DNA of 64,000 bases from Rostratula benghalensis (lineage: Eukaryota; Chordata; Aves; Charadriiformes; Rostratulidae), in assembly GCA_013399305.1 (NCBI GenBank), contig VXAI01000019.1, positions 2,231,952 to 2,295,951 on the forward strand, written 5' to 3'. The notes beneath the pieces are model-generated. The model was not told the DNA's origin and searched no databases. It worked only from the letters and a program-made list of their open reading frames with translations. Shown one piece after another: positions 43,374 to 58,200 of this stretch. Position numbers and translations under genes: made by a program. Each line of letters begins with the position of its first letter. Position 1 is the stretch's first letter.

Positions 43374-46300
43374 CTGAAAAACACAAAATTCCCCATCAGA
43401 GCACACAGCCCCAGCTGGAGGCTACAGCACCAAACTGCCTTGTTAAAGAAAGGTTTGGAATTGCATGAACCCCTGCTTGGCTTACAACTAAATTAACTCC
43501 TTAAAAGGAGGATTTAGCATTTTCCTCATCCTCGCTGTACTTAACCTGGTAGCTTGCGGGAAGCAGGAGAAAGTCCCAGTAAGAAACGTTCCTAGAGAGC
43601 AGAAAAAGCACCTGAGAAGGGAGACTCAGCTGTAGAAGCACATGCTTTTCAATGGCCACGCTTGGGCCTTGGCCCTGGTTGCAGGCTCAGCAGTTCGTTT
43701 CCTCCAGACCAGGGGAGTTTGCTCCTCTGTTTGTTAAAGCAAAAGCTGAGGTGAGGAGAACAGCACCCCCATTTCACCTGTGTTTAGTTCTGTCATTGCT
43801 AAGTAAAACACACTGGTCTTTTCACCCATCTAGACTGGGGCAGATGACTCCACTGAAGCAGTTACAAGAAAACCAGGTTTAGCTCACAAGCCAGTAATTC
43901 TTAAAGAGCCAAACTACAATAAAATGACATTTCTGATACTGTTCTGATTTCTGATTCTGATACTGAAATGCTGTTTTGAAGCACTGAAGAACAAAGCGAG
44001 CCTTTTCCCCCTTACAAGCTGTTCCTGCTGCTGCTTCTGCAGAGAATTCACATTTATAGAGATACAAGTGGGGAAGAAAAGGGCGAGTCCTTTTACAGAG
44101 TACCACAAAATCCCAGTCACCAATATTTACGCAGAATTTTCTTTCCTGTCACAGGAACACCTCCCCCTGCTTCATACCAACATCTAAAAGTCCACAGATA
44201 TTTTTTACCTTGAGAGCTCCATGTGTTTGTCCATCCGAGCTTTTAGTTCTTCGTTTTCCTGCTGAACCTTCTTCAGTTTATCCATTAGGATGGTGTTGTT
44301 CTCCAGCTTAGAAAGAAAGGTCACAGTTTAAAACAAAACCCATACATGCAATTGTCAAGATACTGGCTGAGCCATCTCAGAGTTCCATAGTCTGGAGTTG
44401 AGACCTTGTTGTGATAAGGGGCAAACCCCAGAGTATTGTGAGACTGATACCCTGACGCTCTGGCTTAATATTCCTTCATAGTCTAATGTGTGGTCAGTAG
44501 GTCGTGAGAGGTCCTCCTCCCTCTCTACTCTGCCCTGGTGAGGCACCATCTGGAATATTGTGTCCAGTTCTGAGTCCCTCAGTTCCAGAAGGACAGGGAA
44601 CTGCTTGACAGAGTCCAGGGAAGGGCTACAAAGATGATGAAGGGAGTGGAGCATCTCCCATAGGAGGAAAGACTGAGGGAGCTGGGTCTCTTAAGCTTGG
44701 AGAAGGGGAGACTGAGGGGTGACCTCATTAATATTTATAAATATGGAAAGGGTAAGTGTCAGGAGGATGGAGCCAGGCCAATGACAGGACAAGGGGCAGT
44801 GGGTGCAAGCTGGAACACAGGAGGTTCCATTTAAATATGAGGAAAAACTTCTTCACAGTGAGGGTGAGGGAGCGCTGGAAGGGGCTGCCCAGAGAGGTTG
44901 TGGAGTCTCCTTCTCTGGAGATGTTCAAAACCCGTCTGGACACGTTCCTGTGTGACCTGCTCTGGGTGTTCCTGCTCTGGCAGGGGGATTGGACTGGATG
45001 AGCTTTCAAGGTCCCTTCCCATCCCTGATAGTCTGTGATTCTGTGAAATGGATCCTATGTATCCCCCTCCTTGCAGAACGCTGGCGTTTTGCCACTCGTG
45101 CTGATCCGATGCCAACAAAGGAGGACTGGTTAAGGGATCTACTGGTTAACCAGCACCTTCTAGTAACTTCAGCTTCTGGAAATAACATGTTAATGTGACA
45201 AATGAGTAAAAAGAGCTCTCCCTGATGCCACTTTGTTGCCGGAGGATGTTGTTGAAATTTAAGGAAAAACAGTGATTAAATGGTGGGGTGGTCCAAGGGC
45301 TTCTACACCGTGGCCAACTTCTGTCTGAAAAGATGAAGGTTTGCTATAATTTACTCCTAATTGCAGACCAGGGCAGCATATGCTGCTGTACAACACTGAA
45401 CAACTGGCACAAACCTCCTTCCATACTTGCTCATTAAAACCTTGCTTAAGCGAGTATTACACCAGTGATAAAGGGGCCCGCCCAGTAGAAGGGCCTTGTC
45501 CTGCCACAAGTGAGACCACGCTACGTAATTACAGGTTCTGTCCCCAAAATTGCTTTTTCACGTGGTATTATGCAGAGATGGGGAGCAAATCCACACAGCT
45601 AAACAAATAGCTTCAAGGTGATGGACCTGAGCTAATCAACTCTACGGGACAACAATTACTCCATGTCGTACTTCAGCCCTTCTTGTTTAATTGGGATCAT
45701 TTCCATGTTAATGTTTTCCTGCCAGTGCAATTTATCTTCCGTAACACTCAAGCAAAGGGAGCAGGTCAGGATTGTTTCTTGGGGGAACGGGAGAGAAGCA
45801 GCACCCAGATAACCCTGTACTAACTTAGCAAGAGTTTATACAAGCCAGCAGCTGTCTCAAGAGGTTAAAAGGTCTTTTACAGCATCTGGTGATTTCATCA
45901 GCAGAACGTAACTGGGAGGCACGGCCCAAACCTGCCCGACCCCAAGGAAAACTCACCAGTTTTTCCATCTTCATTAGCTTTATGTCCTGCTGATGGAGTT
46001 TCTCGTTCTTGATCTCCAGCACCGCTTTCAAACTTTCCAGCTCCTGTTCCAGATACATAATATGCGGGTTTTTCTGAAAGATTTCCACAAAGTTTGCTTA
46101 GTAACCGGAATTTCAGGAACAATTTAAGTGTTTCTTTGCTGTTTAAGAACAGCAAGAAAATAAATACAGCAACAATAGTTACTTGTTCTAAGTGAAGTCA
46201 GGTCAAACAGCTTAGAATAAATAAAGAAAAAAAAAGATCTGCTGCCACTTTCTCCTCTGCTTTTGTTTGCTGTGTGGTGTAGGTGGAGAGTTGGGAGTTT

Positions 46301-49300
46301 TCTGTAAAAGCTTGTTCAGAAAACAGTTTATGCACAAACATGAAAACCCCTTGTTGAGCCAAGGGAAGGCACTAAAGCTGTCACAGCAAAACTTGTTTTG
46401 CAGGAGTGCCCAAAGCCTCCCTTTAAGGCTAGGAGTTCCAAAATTTATTTCATATTACTCATAACCCATCCCAAGAGGTAATTAGAGTAAACATTTGAAG
46501 CGCTTTCAGATGCTGGAGTAGTTCAAAAACCACACAAAATTTAAAGCCATGAACTTGACTGCAGCTGATTTTCCCTGATTTGAGTCTGAAGCCGGTTTTC
46601 ATGGAAAATTTTCAGTTTTACATTCTTCTTAAAGCCCAGCAATGCAATTGTGTATCAAAGTCTCGCACTGCTGTACATCCATGAGGTAGCTAGAAGATAG
46701 CAAGTTCAGACTTTAATTTTTGCTTTTTTTTTTTTTGGTTGTTTTCTAGGAGGTGGAGAGAGACCAGGAGGGGGACAGGGCAGGGTGAGACCTGGTTTCC
46801 TCAAGGACATCTGTTCCAGAGCAAGGAACTGGTCAAATACTGCAGAGTAAAACACAGTCTCTGCATTTCAAAGGCAAAAGTCACCGGCAAAAATAAGAAG
46901 AAATAAAGCAAGTCTCAGCCCATTTCCAGGTAGCCCAAGTGGAACACAAACAGAAATCAATTAATGATTAAGCCTATTGTGTAACTTAAATTTATCTTTA
47001 AAAAAAACCAAACAAAACTTGTTTTAGCTATTTGTGAGAGAATCCTGGTGTACCCCAGTGAGCTTTGCTGCCGCACCAGAAAGCCCAGTCTCAGGTAACC
47101 TCCACATTTCGTGTTCCTGCCTGACAGCAGGGACTGGGACTCTCAATTAATTCCTACTTTTGAACAGAAGCCCAGGTGGGAGCGGGCTGTGCTGTGCTGC
47201 CTCAGACGAGGTGGCAGACAATTTCAGCTTCCTTCCTCCCTTCTGTGGCTTCACATGGAATCTGGGATCCAGACAGAAAAGTGACCCTGAAAAGCTGAAG
47301 TGCAGCTTACAGTGTGCTCAAAACTTAAATTACCTTTTTTGTCCCTCCCCCCTCCTCTGTCCCAACACTCTTAAATTGTCTTTTTGAAGTTAGATCTGAG
47401 CCACCACACAGTGGAACACAGAGCCAGCTAAAAAGGCTGAAAGGCCTAGACAAGGTTTTAGCCAAAAACTGGGAATATCAAGTGACACTCTCTAAACAGT
47501 ACTGGGGAGGTGGAAATACACACCTGTGTTCGAAGGGCCAGTGGGAATTGGGACAGTTGGTGTTTAGTGCAGAATATACTGGGCCAAACCTGCACGAGAG
47601 AAGCCTCAAGCTTAGGCTGCCTCTTGCTGTCAGGATGCAAAGTGCATTTGCAGCTACGTAAAGGCACTTGACTATTGCTCCGTTAAATAAAGGTCTGAGC
47701 ACGCCTGTGGAACACAGTTTGAGCTCCCAAGGGCAGTGCTCAGCGTGTGCTCCTTGGGGTCATCTCTCCCAACCACAGCAATGCTCTGTGGGCACGGATT
47801 CTTCTTGTGGCAGCTCTGTCCCACCACAAGAATAAGCAGTTAGAGGGGAGAAAAAAATAAATTCCAGTGAAAGCTAAGGCAACTTCTACCAGACGCAATA
47901 CCACTGGTATTGCAGTTATCTCCAGGTAAGCAGAAAGAGAAATGTTTGTGTCTGTCCCTCCCAGGACGTGAAAAACCTCTCTCAGGGGATGTTTCTAGCC
48001 CAGGAGCATCACTGATAACAGCAGCCTTGGGAGGAGAGGCAGGATGAAATATAAGCATATCTGAAGGACAGATCAGCAATGAACACATCCATGTTTGAGT
48101 ATGGGCATTAAAGCCTCGAGTACAAGGGAGTTCTGTAGCAGAGAGGTGAGCCCTCACTCATCACAGCTCCCTTACAACATTTATTGACCACTTAGAAGCA
48201 GGCCATGGTACAGCATCTGTGTACACCGAGTCTGCAATTTAACTTGGGCTATAACTTACGCCACCAACTTAGATATTTGACATCTGTATGGATTTATGAT
48301 GGTGAGGTTCATACACAGCATTGGAGAGGTTGAGAAAATCTTCTGGTATGTGAGCCATTTACATGAAATGTTAATAAGCCTGGGAGTCCTATCAGGCCTG
48401 ATGGCAAACCCGTCTTCTTACGCAATGAAATAAACCCAGGCTTACACCATCTGCTCATCTGCATTACTTCTGAAAGATCAAGACTTACGAGATTGGCTTT
48501 TTCTTTGGCTATTTGTTTTTGCTCTTCTAATTTCAGCTTCTCACTCAGAGAGTCATTTTCACATTTCAGTTCATGGATTTTTTTCTGAAATGAGAAAATA
48601 CAGTGTAGTTAGGTCAAGACTTCCGTGCACACCCCCAAGCTGCCTCTGTAGTTTTAGTGTGTCACAATGACCCCAGCCACTAACAAACCTCCAGCAACTC
48701 CTGCTTCTCTTTAAAGGAATCTTCAAGCGTCTTCCTCTCAGTTTCATGGGCATTCTTGAGCTCTGCAAAGAAATTATTTTTGCAGATTTTTAACACTGTG
48801 TCAGACATGAAAACTCTTTCTGAGAAGCAGCAGCCAGTGCGCGCAGATGCGGAGCCAATGAAACACGGGAAGAACATTTATCATGGACTGACCCAAAGCA
48901 CGTGCAAGGCATCTGATTTATTGCTGCTTCAGATTTGTTGATTGCCCCCTCACATACCCAAATTAGTTGGCAGCGTGTCAGTTTTGAAAGCATTCATCTA
49001 CACACAACAAATGGAAAGAATTGAGCACAAGAGCCATGGCTGACAAAAGCTGGGTTTCTGATGGAAAACGCAGCAAAATTTCAAATTTTGTCTTCCAAAA
49101 GCTTCCAGAACACATTTCCTTTCCTACTTTGGGGATGCCACGCAAAGGAGTTTGCTCTTTGGCTGCTGTGAAAGTGTCACCACTTTTAATGATGCAAAAG
49201 CATCACTGGAAACTTGGCTATCGAGTGGAGGTGGAGGGAGGATGGAAATCATCACTGAAATCAAGAAGATGCAATGCCTCTTACAACTGAGCGCACTCAC

Positions 49301-52207
49301 CACCCCCTCCCTGCCAAACACCCTTTGCCCCACTACACTGTAAGCAGTGGGTGGTATTTCTCAGTGTCCCGGTGTCAGTCAGGAAAGCACGCAACCCCAC
49401 TCATCCCCAATTTCAATTTCAAGGTGCTCCTTACAGAAAAAAGAAGGAATTCAGCCCAATGTTTTTAAAAAACAGCTGACCACCAAGAAAAAGGAAACGG
49501 ACACAGTGAGGAAAAAGTTTGAATATTTTTGTTTGTGACTAGCAGTAACAATAGCATCAGTAAGTTGAATACAAAAAACACTTACCTGAAAAAGAGGATT
49601 CATACTCCTTTTTCAGCTCCTCTACTTTTTCTGAGTGGCTGTTTTCAAGTTCCAGCTTAAAGTTTTCATGTGTGATATTTAAGTTGTCCACCTGCAATAT
49701 GACAACATGATTATTTTTTTTCCTCCCCTCTTTACATGTGTCAACTTCAATTTGTTCCCAGTACCGTCCCAATGGCTTCATGCCGTACCTTGGGTGCATT
49801 TTCCGTGGTCTGGGCACCACTGCAGAGGTGGCCACAGGAGAAGCTAAGCCACATCCAACACCCAGTAGATGTGCATGATGCCTTGCAGCTCGCCACGACT
49901 ACCAGGACGATGTTTGTCTCTGTGAGACACGTGGAGCTGCTGCCAAGCAGGGTGACAGGCCAGGGGTGCTTCCATAAATCTTAACATTCAAACTGCCTCA
50001 AATAACCAGGGGAGTCGCTGAGGTTTGCAGAGCATGAGGCACCTCCACCAGGTTTAAATACAAGCTTAGGATCTGGGCAGCCTAGGGCAGTAATATTTTT
50101 CCTAGTGGCGTTTCACATTAGATAAAATAACTCAGTTATTGCCAATCCCCAGGATTCTCTCTGGAGGAGGCTCGTTTGAAGCAGAAAGCAATTGGTGGAG
50201 AACACTTCTACTCCCAAGGTTACAAACCTGCTCCTGGAGTTGTGCTTTGTACTTTTCAGCTTCTTCAATGCAGGTACTTTGGAGTTTCTCACATTCTGCC
50301 GTGTAGAACTGTTTCAGCCTCTCCTCCAGCTCGGCCAAATCATTGCGATGCTGCTGGTTTAACTTCTGCAAAAACCCTTCATAGGCAACCTGCAGTTCAT
50401 TCCTCTCTCTCTCCAATTTCTCACAAGCTGCAGAAGTGGTTACTGAAGATGTCAAAAGAAAAAAAAAAAGTAAAATAAAGCTTAATTGGTTCCAGTTCAA
50501 CGCTAATTTCACCATCTTCATTGCAAGTATTAAGGATAGTGAACACTGCACAGCAACATGGTCATACAAAGGTAAATACAATTTATCCATTAAATAAGTG
50601 CAGTGTGTCCAAGGACACACGAAAAGATCTTTGTAAAAATATCAGTGTTTCTTATGTCGAGGACTAAGCCAGGAATCCATATACAAAGCACAAATGTGAC
50701 ACTTTGTCATGACATAGGAGAATGAATGTCTCACCAGAGACACTGGGAGTGCTCCAATAAAAAAATTAATTGGATTTGCTACTTCACCTAATCTGATCCC
50801 ATTCCAGTAGCTTATTTCTCAGAGTGCTTTGCTTCTTGATATATAAACCACTTAGCTAAATTTGAAAGTCTTAATGTGCTGAAGACCACAGCAGAGAAGC
50901 AGTTCCAACCTGACAGACTGCCCGATGCAGAACCACCCATCCCAGCGTAAGGCTAATGGGCACGTGCCCAAGGGACTTAAATACATAAGACAAAAATAAG
51001 GCTGATAAAAAAGGCAAAGCAGGAGTTAGTAACTTGTACTGTGGAGTCTGAAATGCAGCATTCCCAGCTGCAGCTGGGAGAGGAGTCACTCCCCACTGTC
51101 CAGGGGAGCGGAGCAAGCGCCTTCTGCATCTCCGGCTGCACCCGGAGCCTGGGAGCAGGTGGAAAGGGACCTCTCAAGAAAAAACTGCTCCCATACAGAC
51201 TGTGCTGCTTTGGTTTAAAATGCATCACTCAGGTGAGGGTCTGCTTAAGAGAACAGTCAACCAAGAGGTTAACGGGATCTTCAGTCAAACAGCCCTGTAT
51301 GCACTTCACAGCAGCTTGGCACACTGCCCGAGCAGCATAAATATAAGCTCGATGTAAAAGCATGGGAAAATTTGAGGAATTTTGTACAGGAAATTCTCAT
51401 CACCCCTGTGTTTGAGCCTTAAGCTACATAAATTCCAGTATCTTTGAGGATGGATTCCCAAAGCAGCACTTGGGCTGGGCTCCAGGGCAAGCAGCCTGCC
51501 CTGGGGTGGGATCCCTGTGTGCTACAGCTCATGGAGAGCAAGTGAGGAGATTCCACAGATGATACCAGCACTCTCTTTTGAGGAAACTGAAGTCCTGGCC
51601 CTGCTACCATCACTTGGGACCTGCAGCTGAAGCAGAAAGCACCAGAGAGAGGGTGGTACTACACAGAAATCAATCTGTGTCTACCTGAACTAGTGATAAC
51701 TAACCCAGCTTCACTCCAGGCTGGGTCTGTGTGAAAGATCTGCTGATGGGGACAGATTTAAAGCCCAGCCCCTCATCCCGGGACCGGCAACGACACAGCT
51801 AAAGGCTTCAGCTCAAACGTACCACAACATTCACTGCCACCCAAGCAGGCTCCACTGATTTCTATACCTTTCTGTACCACTAGCAAGAAAGATTTTTATT
51901 TCCCCCTTTATTCCTTCCACGAAGGGAGACACTACACAGCCGTTGGCACACGGAGCCGATGTGACCATCTAGAGCAGCGTGAGGTGGTAGAGCTGAGAGG
52001 CAGGCAACTCACACACCTCATCTGAGATAACTGCAGCAAAATGCTTCAGATGATCCACTGCCTTTAAAACCAGCCATCCAGCTCTCGATTTGTAAGGCTG
52101 GAGCCATTCGTTTGCCTCGATTTAGCTGCAGGAATGTGCTGCCTGTCACTGTCTTATCTTTAAATGTCAGCACACACAGCTTCACATGATGCAAAACGCT
52201 GCAGGGG

Positions 52208-52238
<31 letters not shown>

Positions 52239-55200
52239 AAATACCAAACCACACCTTTGTCAAAGCAAAAAACCACATCAGCTCTGGTCCAGCCAGTTTG
52301 CAGTTCAGATTCAGGAGAAGACTAACGTTACAAAGGCAAACACACACTTTTAACACTTGCACTGGCAGCTGTAGGTTGTGCTACTTTGGAAGGCAACGTC
52401 TGGCCTCCCCAGAGCTGGAGGCTGCAACGCTTCCTCACAGATGGCAAACCCGACTTGAATCCCTGCCATCCAAACCAGGAGCAGAACCACCACAGCACCA
52501 GTGAGCTCCCAGTATCAGGGTAGCACAAGAACCTGCACGGGAGAAACTTCAGCAGAAGCACCAACTGAAGTTACAAGTCATCCAAAGATTGTTCCCATAC
52601 TTGAGATTCAAGTGTCTGCAGGAAGGACTTTGTACAGCCCTAGCCATCTCCAGATCAAATAATCTAATTTTTCACTGTACACTTGTTTGAACAAAGGGAC
52701 AAGCCAAGAAAAAAGGAACCAGTTCCTTAAGTTCACCATTCATCCACTGCAAGGGGCTGCTGTGAAACCCCCAACTAACCAAACCTGGTGGTTGCTCGAG
52801 AGTTTTTCCTCATTGAGCTGGTGCTTAATTTTGAAGAAAGATTTCTAACTGGAACACGTGCTCTTCCAGCAGCACCCACAAAATCTCTGTTTCGACCTCT
52901 TGTCCACTTCAGAGACAACTGAAGGTCACGCTTCAGAGTTTTAGCACACAGCTCTGCTTCCTTCTCACAGCACTGCCCTCCGCAATCCCACACCTTCCTG
53001 AGGCCACGCACTATGACTACAGACCTCAAACAGGAAAACAACAGGAGACAAAAGGTCCAAGAGAAAAATCAAGCCAGAGAGATGAAAAGATGCACTTATC
53101 CATCTTGCCCTTGAATTTGGTCAATCTGTACCACTGCGCAGTTTCAAGCTTTCGGGACAGAGCACAGGGGATGGTGTATTTGGCCACCAGAAGCAAGATT
53201 TAGTTCTTTATTCAAATGGCAAAGCCATTCGTAGATTCCCCCACCTTGGCTGTCCCAGCCTCTCCTCCCAATCACACAACACTGTCTCCTGGGGTTATTA
53301 CAAGAGGGAGCAAGAATAATCTGTATTTTTAGGCTTCTTACCACCTGTTTCTGATAAAATAAGAGCCTGGTTCTTTTGGGCAGAGCCACGACCTCTGGCC
53401 ATCACAAGAAGTTTCTGGGGTTTGGCCAGAGAGCATCTTCAGATCAGAAATGCTGGTTTTGGTGTGTAAAATTAACATCCACACGTAGCTGTTAACGATG
53501 GCCACTTGCATCTCGGGTATTCCACGGCAAAGCTTTCTATGTGCCGAAAGCCGTAAACCAAATCTCTCCATAAACCAAACCTCTGTGAAGCAGAAGCGGG
53601 GAGAAAGGGGCAGATCCAAAGCACAGCAACAGCAGCACCAGCCGAGGGAGAGGAGCACAGAAGTTTCCTCAGTATCCCCAAGAAACCTGTTCCATATCTT
53701 CACTAAAAGTAGCCAAGAGATAAGACCTTAAAATTGTGCAACGTCTTCTTACAACATTTCGTTTTTTCTTATTCTAATTATAAACCAATTAATCATCCGA
53801 TTCAGTGCTTCTGGCTGAACTGCTTACATCAAAACATTTCACAATTTACATTCCCCTAAATGTCACCATAACCACAGCTCTAAGAACATAAAACATAATA
53901 GATTTAAAAAAAAAAATCCTGAATTAAATTGTTTTGAAACAACAGTTATCTTCATACGATCGCCTAAATCACTCCCTGTTCTCATTATGATTTATGAAAA
54001 GCCATTAGACTGTCTGAAATTTTGAAGCAGAGGTCACTGGGACAGAAAACCAGCAGCATTTTAATAGATGTGGGGGATGTGGAAAGGGGCTAATTACCAG
54101 AAAACATCAAATATTTATCAGGGTGTTGTGTCACAGCTTCTAACACTTTATTGCTCCAACTTTGCACTGCACGCTGCAAGGTCTCCTGTGCATGTTGTGG
54201 TGAGCTGTAGGTCTGCTGGAGACACCGAGGCTCATTTCCTTCTCCACACAATTTTTTCTTAAAGATAAAACCAAAACAACTTACCTAATAATAATTAATT
54301 CCCGATTTTGGCAGATCCTTCTGTAATGAGACTAATGGTACAGGATGTGGAGCCACATTTCATATTTTTGTTCTTGGGCAAGTTGTAACGAGGTGAGTAG
54401 ACCAAAAAAGGATGTTCTGAGCTACACTGAAGTGGGTCTGGCTGAACACACGAGTGAAGCATTCAGGAATCTGCCAGGACGTAGGTTCCTGTCCTCTGCT
54501 GCCAATGTCCCAGTGTCTGCAGGCAGGCAAGTGTTCCACTCATGGCAAGTCAGGCCCTGCCCCAATTAATTCGTAGACTCAGAATGGTTTGGGTTGGAAG
54601 GGACCTCAAAGATCACCAAGTTCCAACCCCCCTGCCCTGGGCAGGGACACCTCCCACCAGACCAGGTTGCTCCAAGCCCCATCCAGCCTGGCCTTGAACC
54701 CCTCCAGGGATGGGGCAGCCACAGCTTCTCTGGGCAACCTGGGCCAGGCTCTTGCCACCCTCACAGGAAAGAATTTCTTCCTCATATCTGGTCTAAATCT
54801 CCCCTCTTCCAGTTTAAAACCATTACCTTTTGTCCTGTCACTCCACTCCCTGATCAAAAGTCTCTCCCCACCTCTCCTGTTGCCCCTTTAGGTACTGGAA
54901 TGGGCTCTAAGGCCTTCTCTTCTGCAGGTTGACCACCCCCAACTCTCTCCACCTGTCTTCAGAATTGACAGAAACACCTACCTGCTACGTAGTATTTTTT
55001 AAGGACCGCAAACACCTGAACACCAAATCACATTCATTCCATCTGTCCATAAAACACGATAGTCTTTTTTTAATTCCAACCTCTGTAACATTTTAGAGGT
55101 CATTTTATGAAAAAAAAAAAAAACAACCTGAACAAAACATGAAGACATTTTTAAGAAAATATCAACTGCAACGCAGCAAGCAGAGAGGGGAGAGGGACGG

Positions 55201-58200
55201 GCTCGGGTTTGGCTGTGCAGGACACACAAAGCCTCTCGGTCCCACTGAAACCAGTTCAGGAGAGAGGATTTTCTGAGCCAGCCCCACACGCCTGCTGGTT
55301 TGCAGCTGGGCTGAGCTGCACCACCTCCAGTGCGGCCACGAAGAGGCTCCCAAAAAATCTGGAGCAAAACCGACTCAGAGGAGCAGTTTCGTGCCTCTGA
55401 AGAACCACGGGGCTCTTGTCATTTCTACTTCCCTAATGGAAGAGGTAACTAGGAATGATTTACACGGGGGGAGGGAAGCAGGTGACAGACAGGACAATCC
55501 CTACCCGCTCCAGGCTCCCAGAAATGAGGGCTCTACATTCAAAACCACAAAGTTTAGCCTTTGTGGTTGGAGATGTTAAGGAAACCCGAGTTCAGAACCC
55601 AACTGCTAATGAATCTGAGCTCTGGAAAAGCCTGTCCCCAAGCACACCATCCCTGCTAAGCCCGGCAGGCGCTTTTCCAGCGGAAAGCTGTGCCTGGGAG
55701 CCATCCTCTGTGCGGCCAGAGGCGGGTTCTGGGACCATAACACACATTTAATTCATAAGCTGTTCTGGTAGGAACCCTAACAGAGGAACCCAGCAAAAGG
55801 GGCAGTCTGACAGCCAGCCAGTTTGTCTCTGCAAGGAAACCCAAGGAGCCTGGGTCCCCCCGGTACTAAAAACACGGCAGCTGGGACCCCACAGAACACG
55901 TCCAGACGTCCGCAGGGCCAAGGTAAGAGTGAAACTGTACTTTCTGAGATCGTGCTGTGAATCCAAATCCCCACTGCTTGCATCAAAACCACCCGTGGAA
56001 ATTGTGAAGTTCAGCTGTATCCATTTAGCAGTGGCAGCAGAAAGCTGATTAGCAGGTGTGTATTTAAACAGATTATTTTCAACTAAAGCTGCTGTTGATT
56101 TTCTCACACCTTGTCAACAAATGAGGACTGTCTGACTTAGGTTTTCTTTTCTTTTACAAAAAGAAAAGTTAAAAAAAAAATCATTTTAAAGCTAGGTAGA
56201 ATTGCAGAGGAGTTACTCATTTCTGTGATTAAATCCCCTCCCTTTCCAGGCTGAGGAGAGAGTAGAGGCGTGACGTGGGTGAGACAAAGGAGCTGCATGA
56301 AGATAAATGGCTCCGTGAAACCACGGCCTGGAAACCTCACAAAGGGGAGCCACCCCAAGGCTGCAGCTTGGATGCTCCCGCGGAGGGAAAGGACAATGGC
56401 CTCGGCCACCGTCCCCTCTGACGGCTCCGAGCACCTGGGCATCATGGATCCATCAGGTTCGCTCATGTTTTAAGTTGTGGGGGTTTTTTTTCTAGTTATC
56501 AACCTACCAAATGGCGTGTTCTTGCAAGGGGAGGCCCTCGTGTCGAGCTCAGCAGGGTATTAATCAAAGCAGGGAGGTAACAAGGGCTAAGCTTTCAACA
56601 AAACCAAACCAAACCAAACCCACCGCCCAAAAAACACCAAGCCACCACCAAAAAGTAGTAATGGGCAAAAGTGCCAGCCAGCTTCTGCTCTGCCCACCTA
56701 AACTGAGTTTGCCCTTTCCTGATACGTGACAAACTGAGCCCAGGTTGATGAGGGAAAAATAACATTGCAGAGGCAGGCACATGGAAGAATAGAGACTGCC
56801 TTGCTCTGGCAGCAGCCCTTCTCAAGTCATTGCCAGGGTAAACAAATGGGTTTGCCCACATCACACGTATGTACCTAAAAAAATAGGTATGTCTCACTGT
56901 CTCATTTATATTGTTTATAACACAGCTTTGTAGGAATGCAAGAAACCCATTTCCCCACTGAAACTCTTGGTACTGTCGCTTCAGGGTGACAGGAGTGCCA
57001 CCGCAGCTGATGGGGGACACAGCCCTCCACCCTGCTGCTCCTGCCCTTTTCTCTGCTCCATCAGCCACAGGCGGGGACAGGCCCAGTGGCTTTGGCCAAA
57101 GAGCACTTTGGAACAAGGAGTTTTCAGCTGGTGGAGGTCCCTGGGCACAGAGCAGGACATGGGGACAGAGGAAGGACAGGCTCTCTCAAAGCCGGCCCCA
57201 ACTGAGACCTGCCCAAAACCACGGCAAAACCACAACCCAGGTGCTGCACTGAGGAGGAAGGTGAAAAGCTGCAGCTCCACAGATGCCAGACTGCACCACG
57301 CTCCAGAAAAGCCCCAGCTTTCAGGTACTGCGCTTCCAAGAGAGAGCACGCGACTCCTTTCTGCAGTGCCCTTGGTAGTCTCTGTCTCGTTACGCTGTGA
57401 GGCCTCCTCTGCTTGTCATACTCCCCACTCACACCCTTGCAGTTTTATGCAAATAAACCTCCCAGAAAGCTGCATTTTAACACAGAATCATAGAATGGTT
57501 TGGGTTGGAAGGGACCTTAATGATCATCCACCCCACCCTGGGCAGGGACACCTCCCACCAGACCAGGTTGCTCCAAGCCCCATCCAGCCTGGCCTTGAAC
57601 CCCTCCAGGGATGGGGCAGCCACAGCTTCTCTGGGCAACCTGGGCCAGGCTCTCACCACCCTCACAGGGAAGAGTTTCCTCCTGATGTCTAATCTAAAGC
57701 TCCCCTCTGTCAGTTTGAAGCCATTACCTTTCGTCCTGTCGCTACGTGCCCTTCTAACCCTCCCACCCGGCTGTCAGTAACAGAGCTGTGATCTGCTGCT
57801 TCGGTGGCGCGGGGAGCACGGGGAGAGCCCTCCCTTCCCACCACGCTTCCAGCTCCCAGTCGCTGCCAGGGAATGCCCTCCTTGACTAATCAGTGCTAAA
57901 AAAATAAACCTGAACATGAACTGCACCACCTGCACGTAACAACACCTACATTCCCTCTCCGTCGTGGCTTCAACGATACCCACCCTCCAGAGCATGTGAA
58001 AATAAACATCTCCAGCTCTTCGACAAGAAGTGATGCATCTGAAAGCGCTCCACACGCCTGCCTTCTGCCTTCAGAGCTTTTTCCTCCCCCCCACCTCCCT
58101 TTCTAAAGGGGCTTCAGCGAAAGAGAAGTGTGCTTTTATGAGATACTAAGTGCCACCATTTTCAATCCAACGACTTCCCGTGCTCCGCGGGACGATTCTG

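Noticed and set aside
43023..43496. Plus-strand frame of 157 codons
   Set aside because: Shadow of the MTUS1 last exon on the other strand.
56967..57692. Plus-strand open frame of 241 codons in an MTUS1 intron
   Set aside because: Its end is antisense CR1 sequence, the rest has no similarity to any protein I know, and it is antisense to MTUS1. Chance frame.
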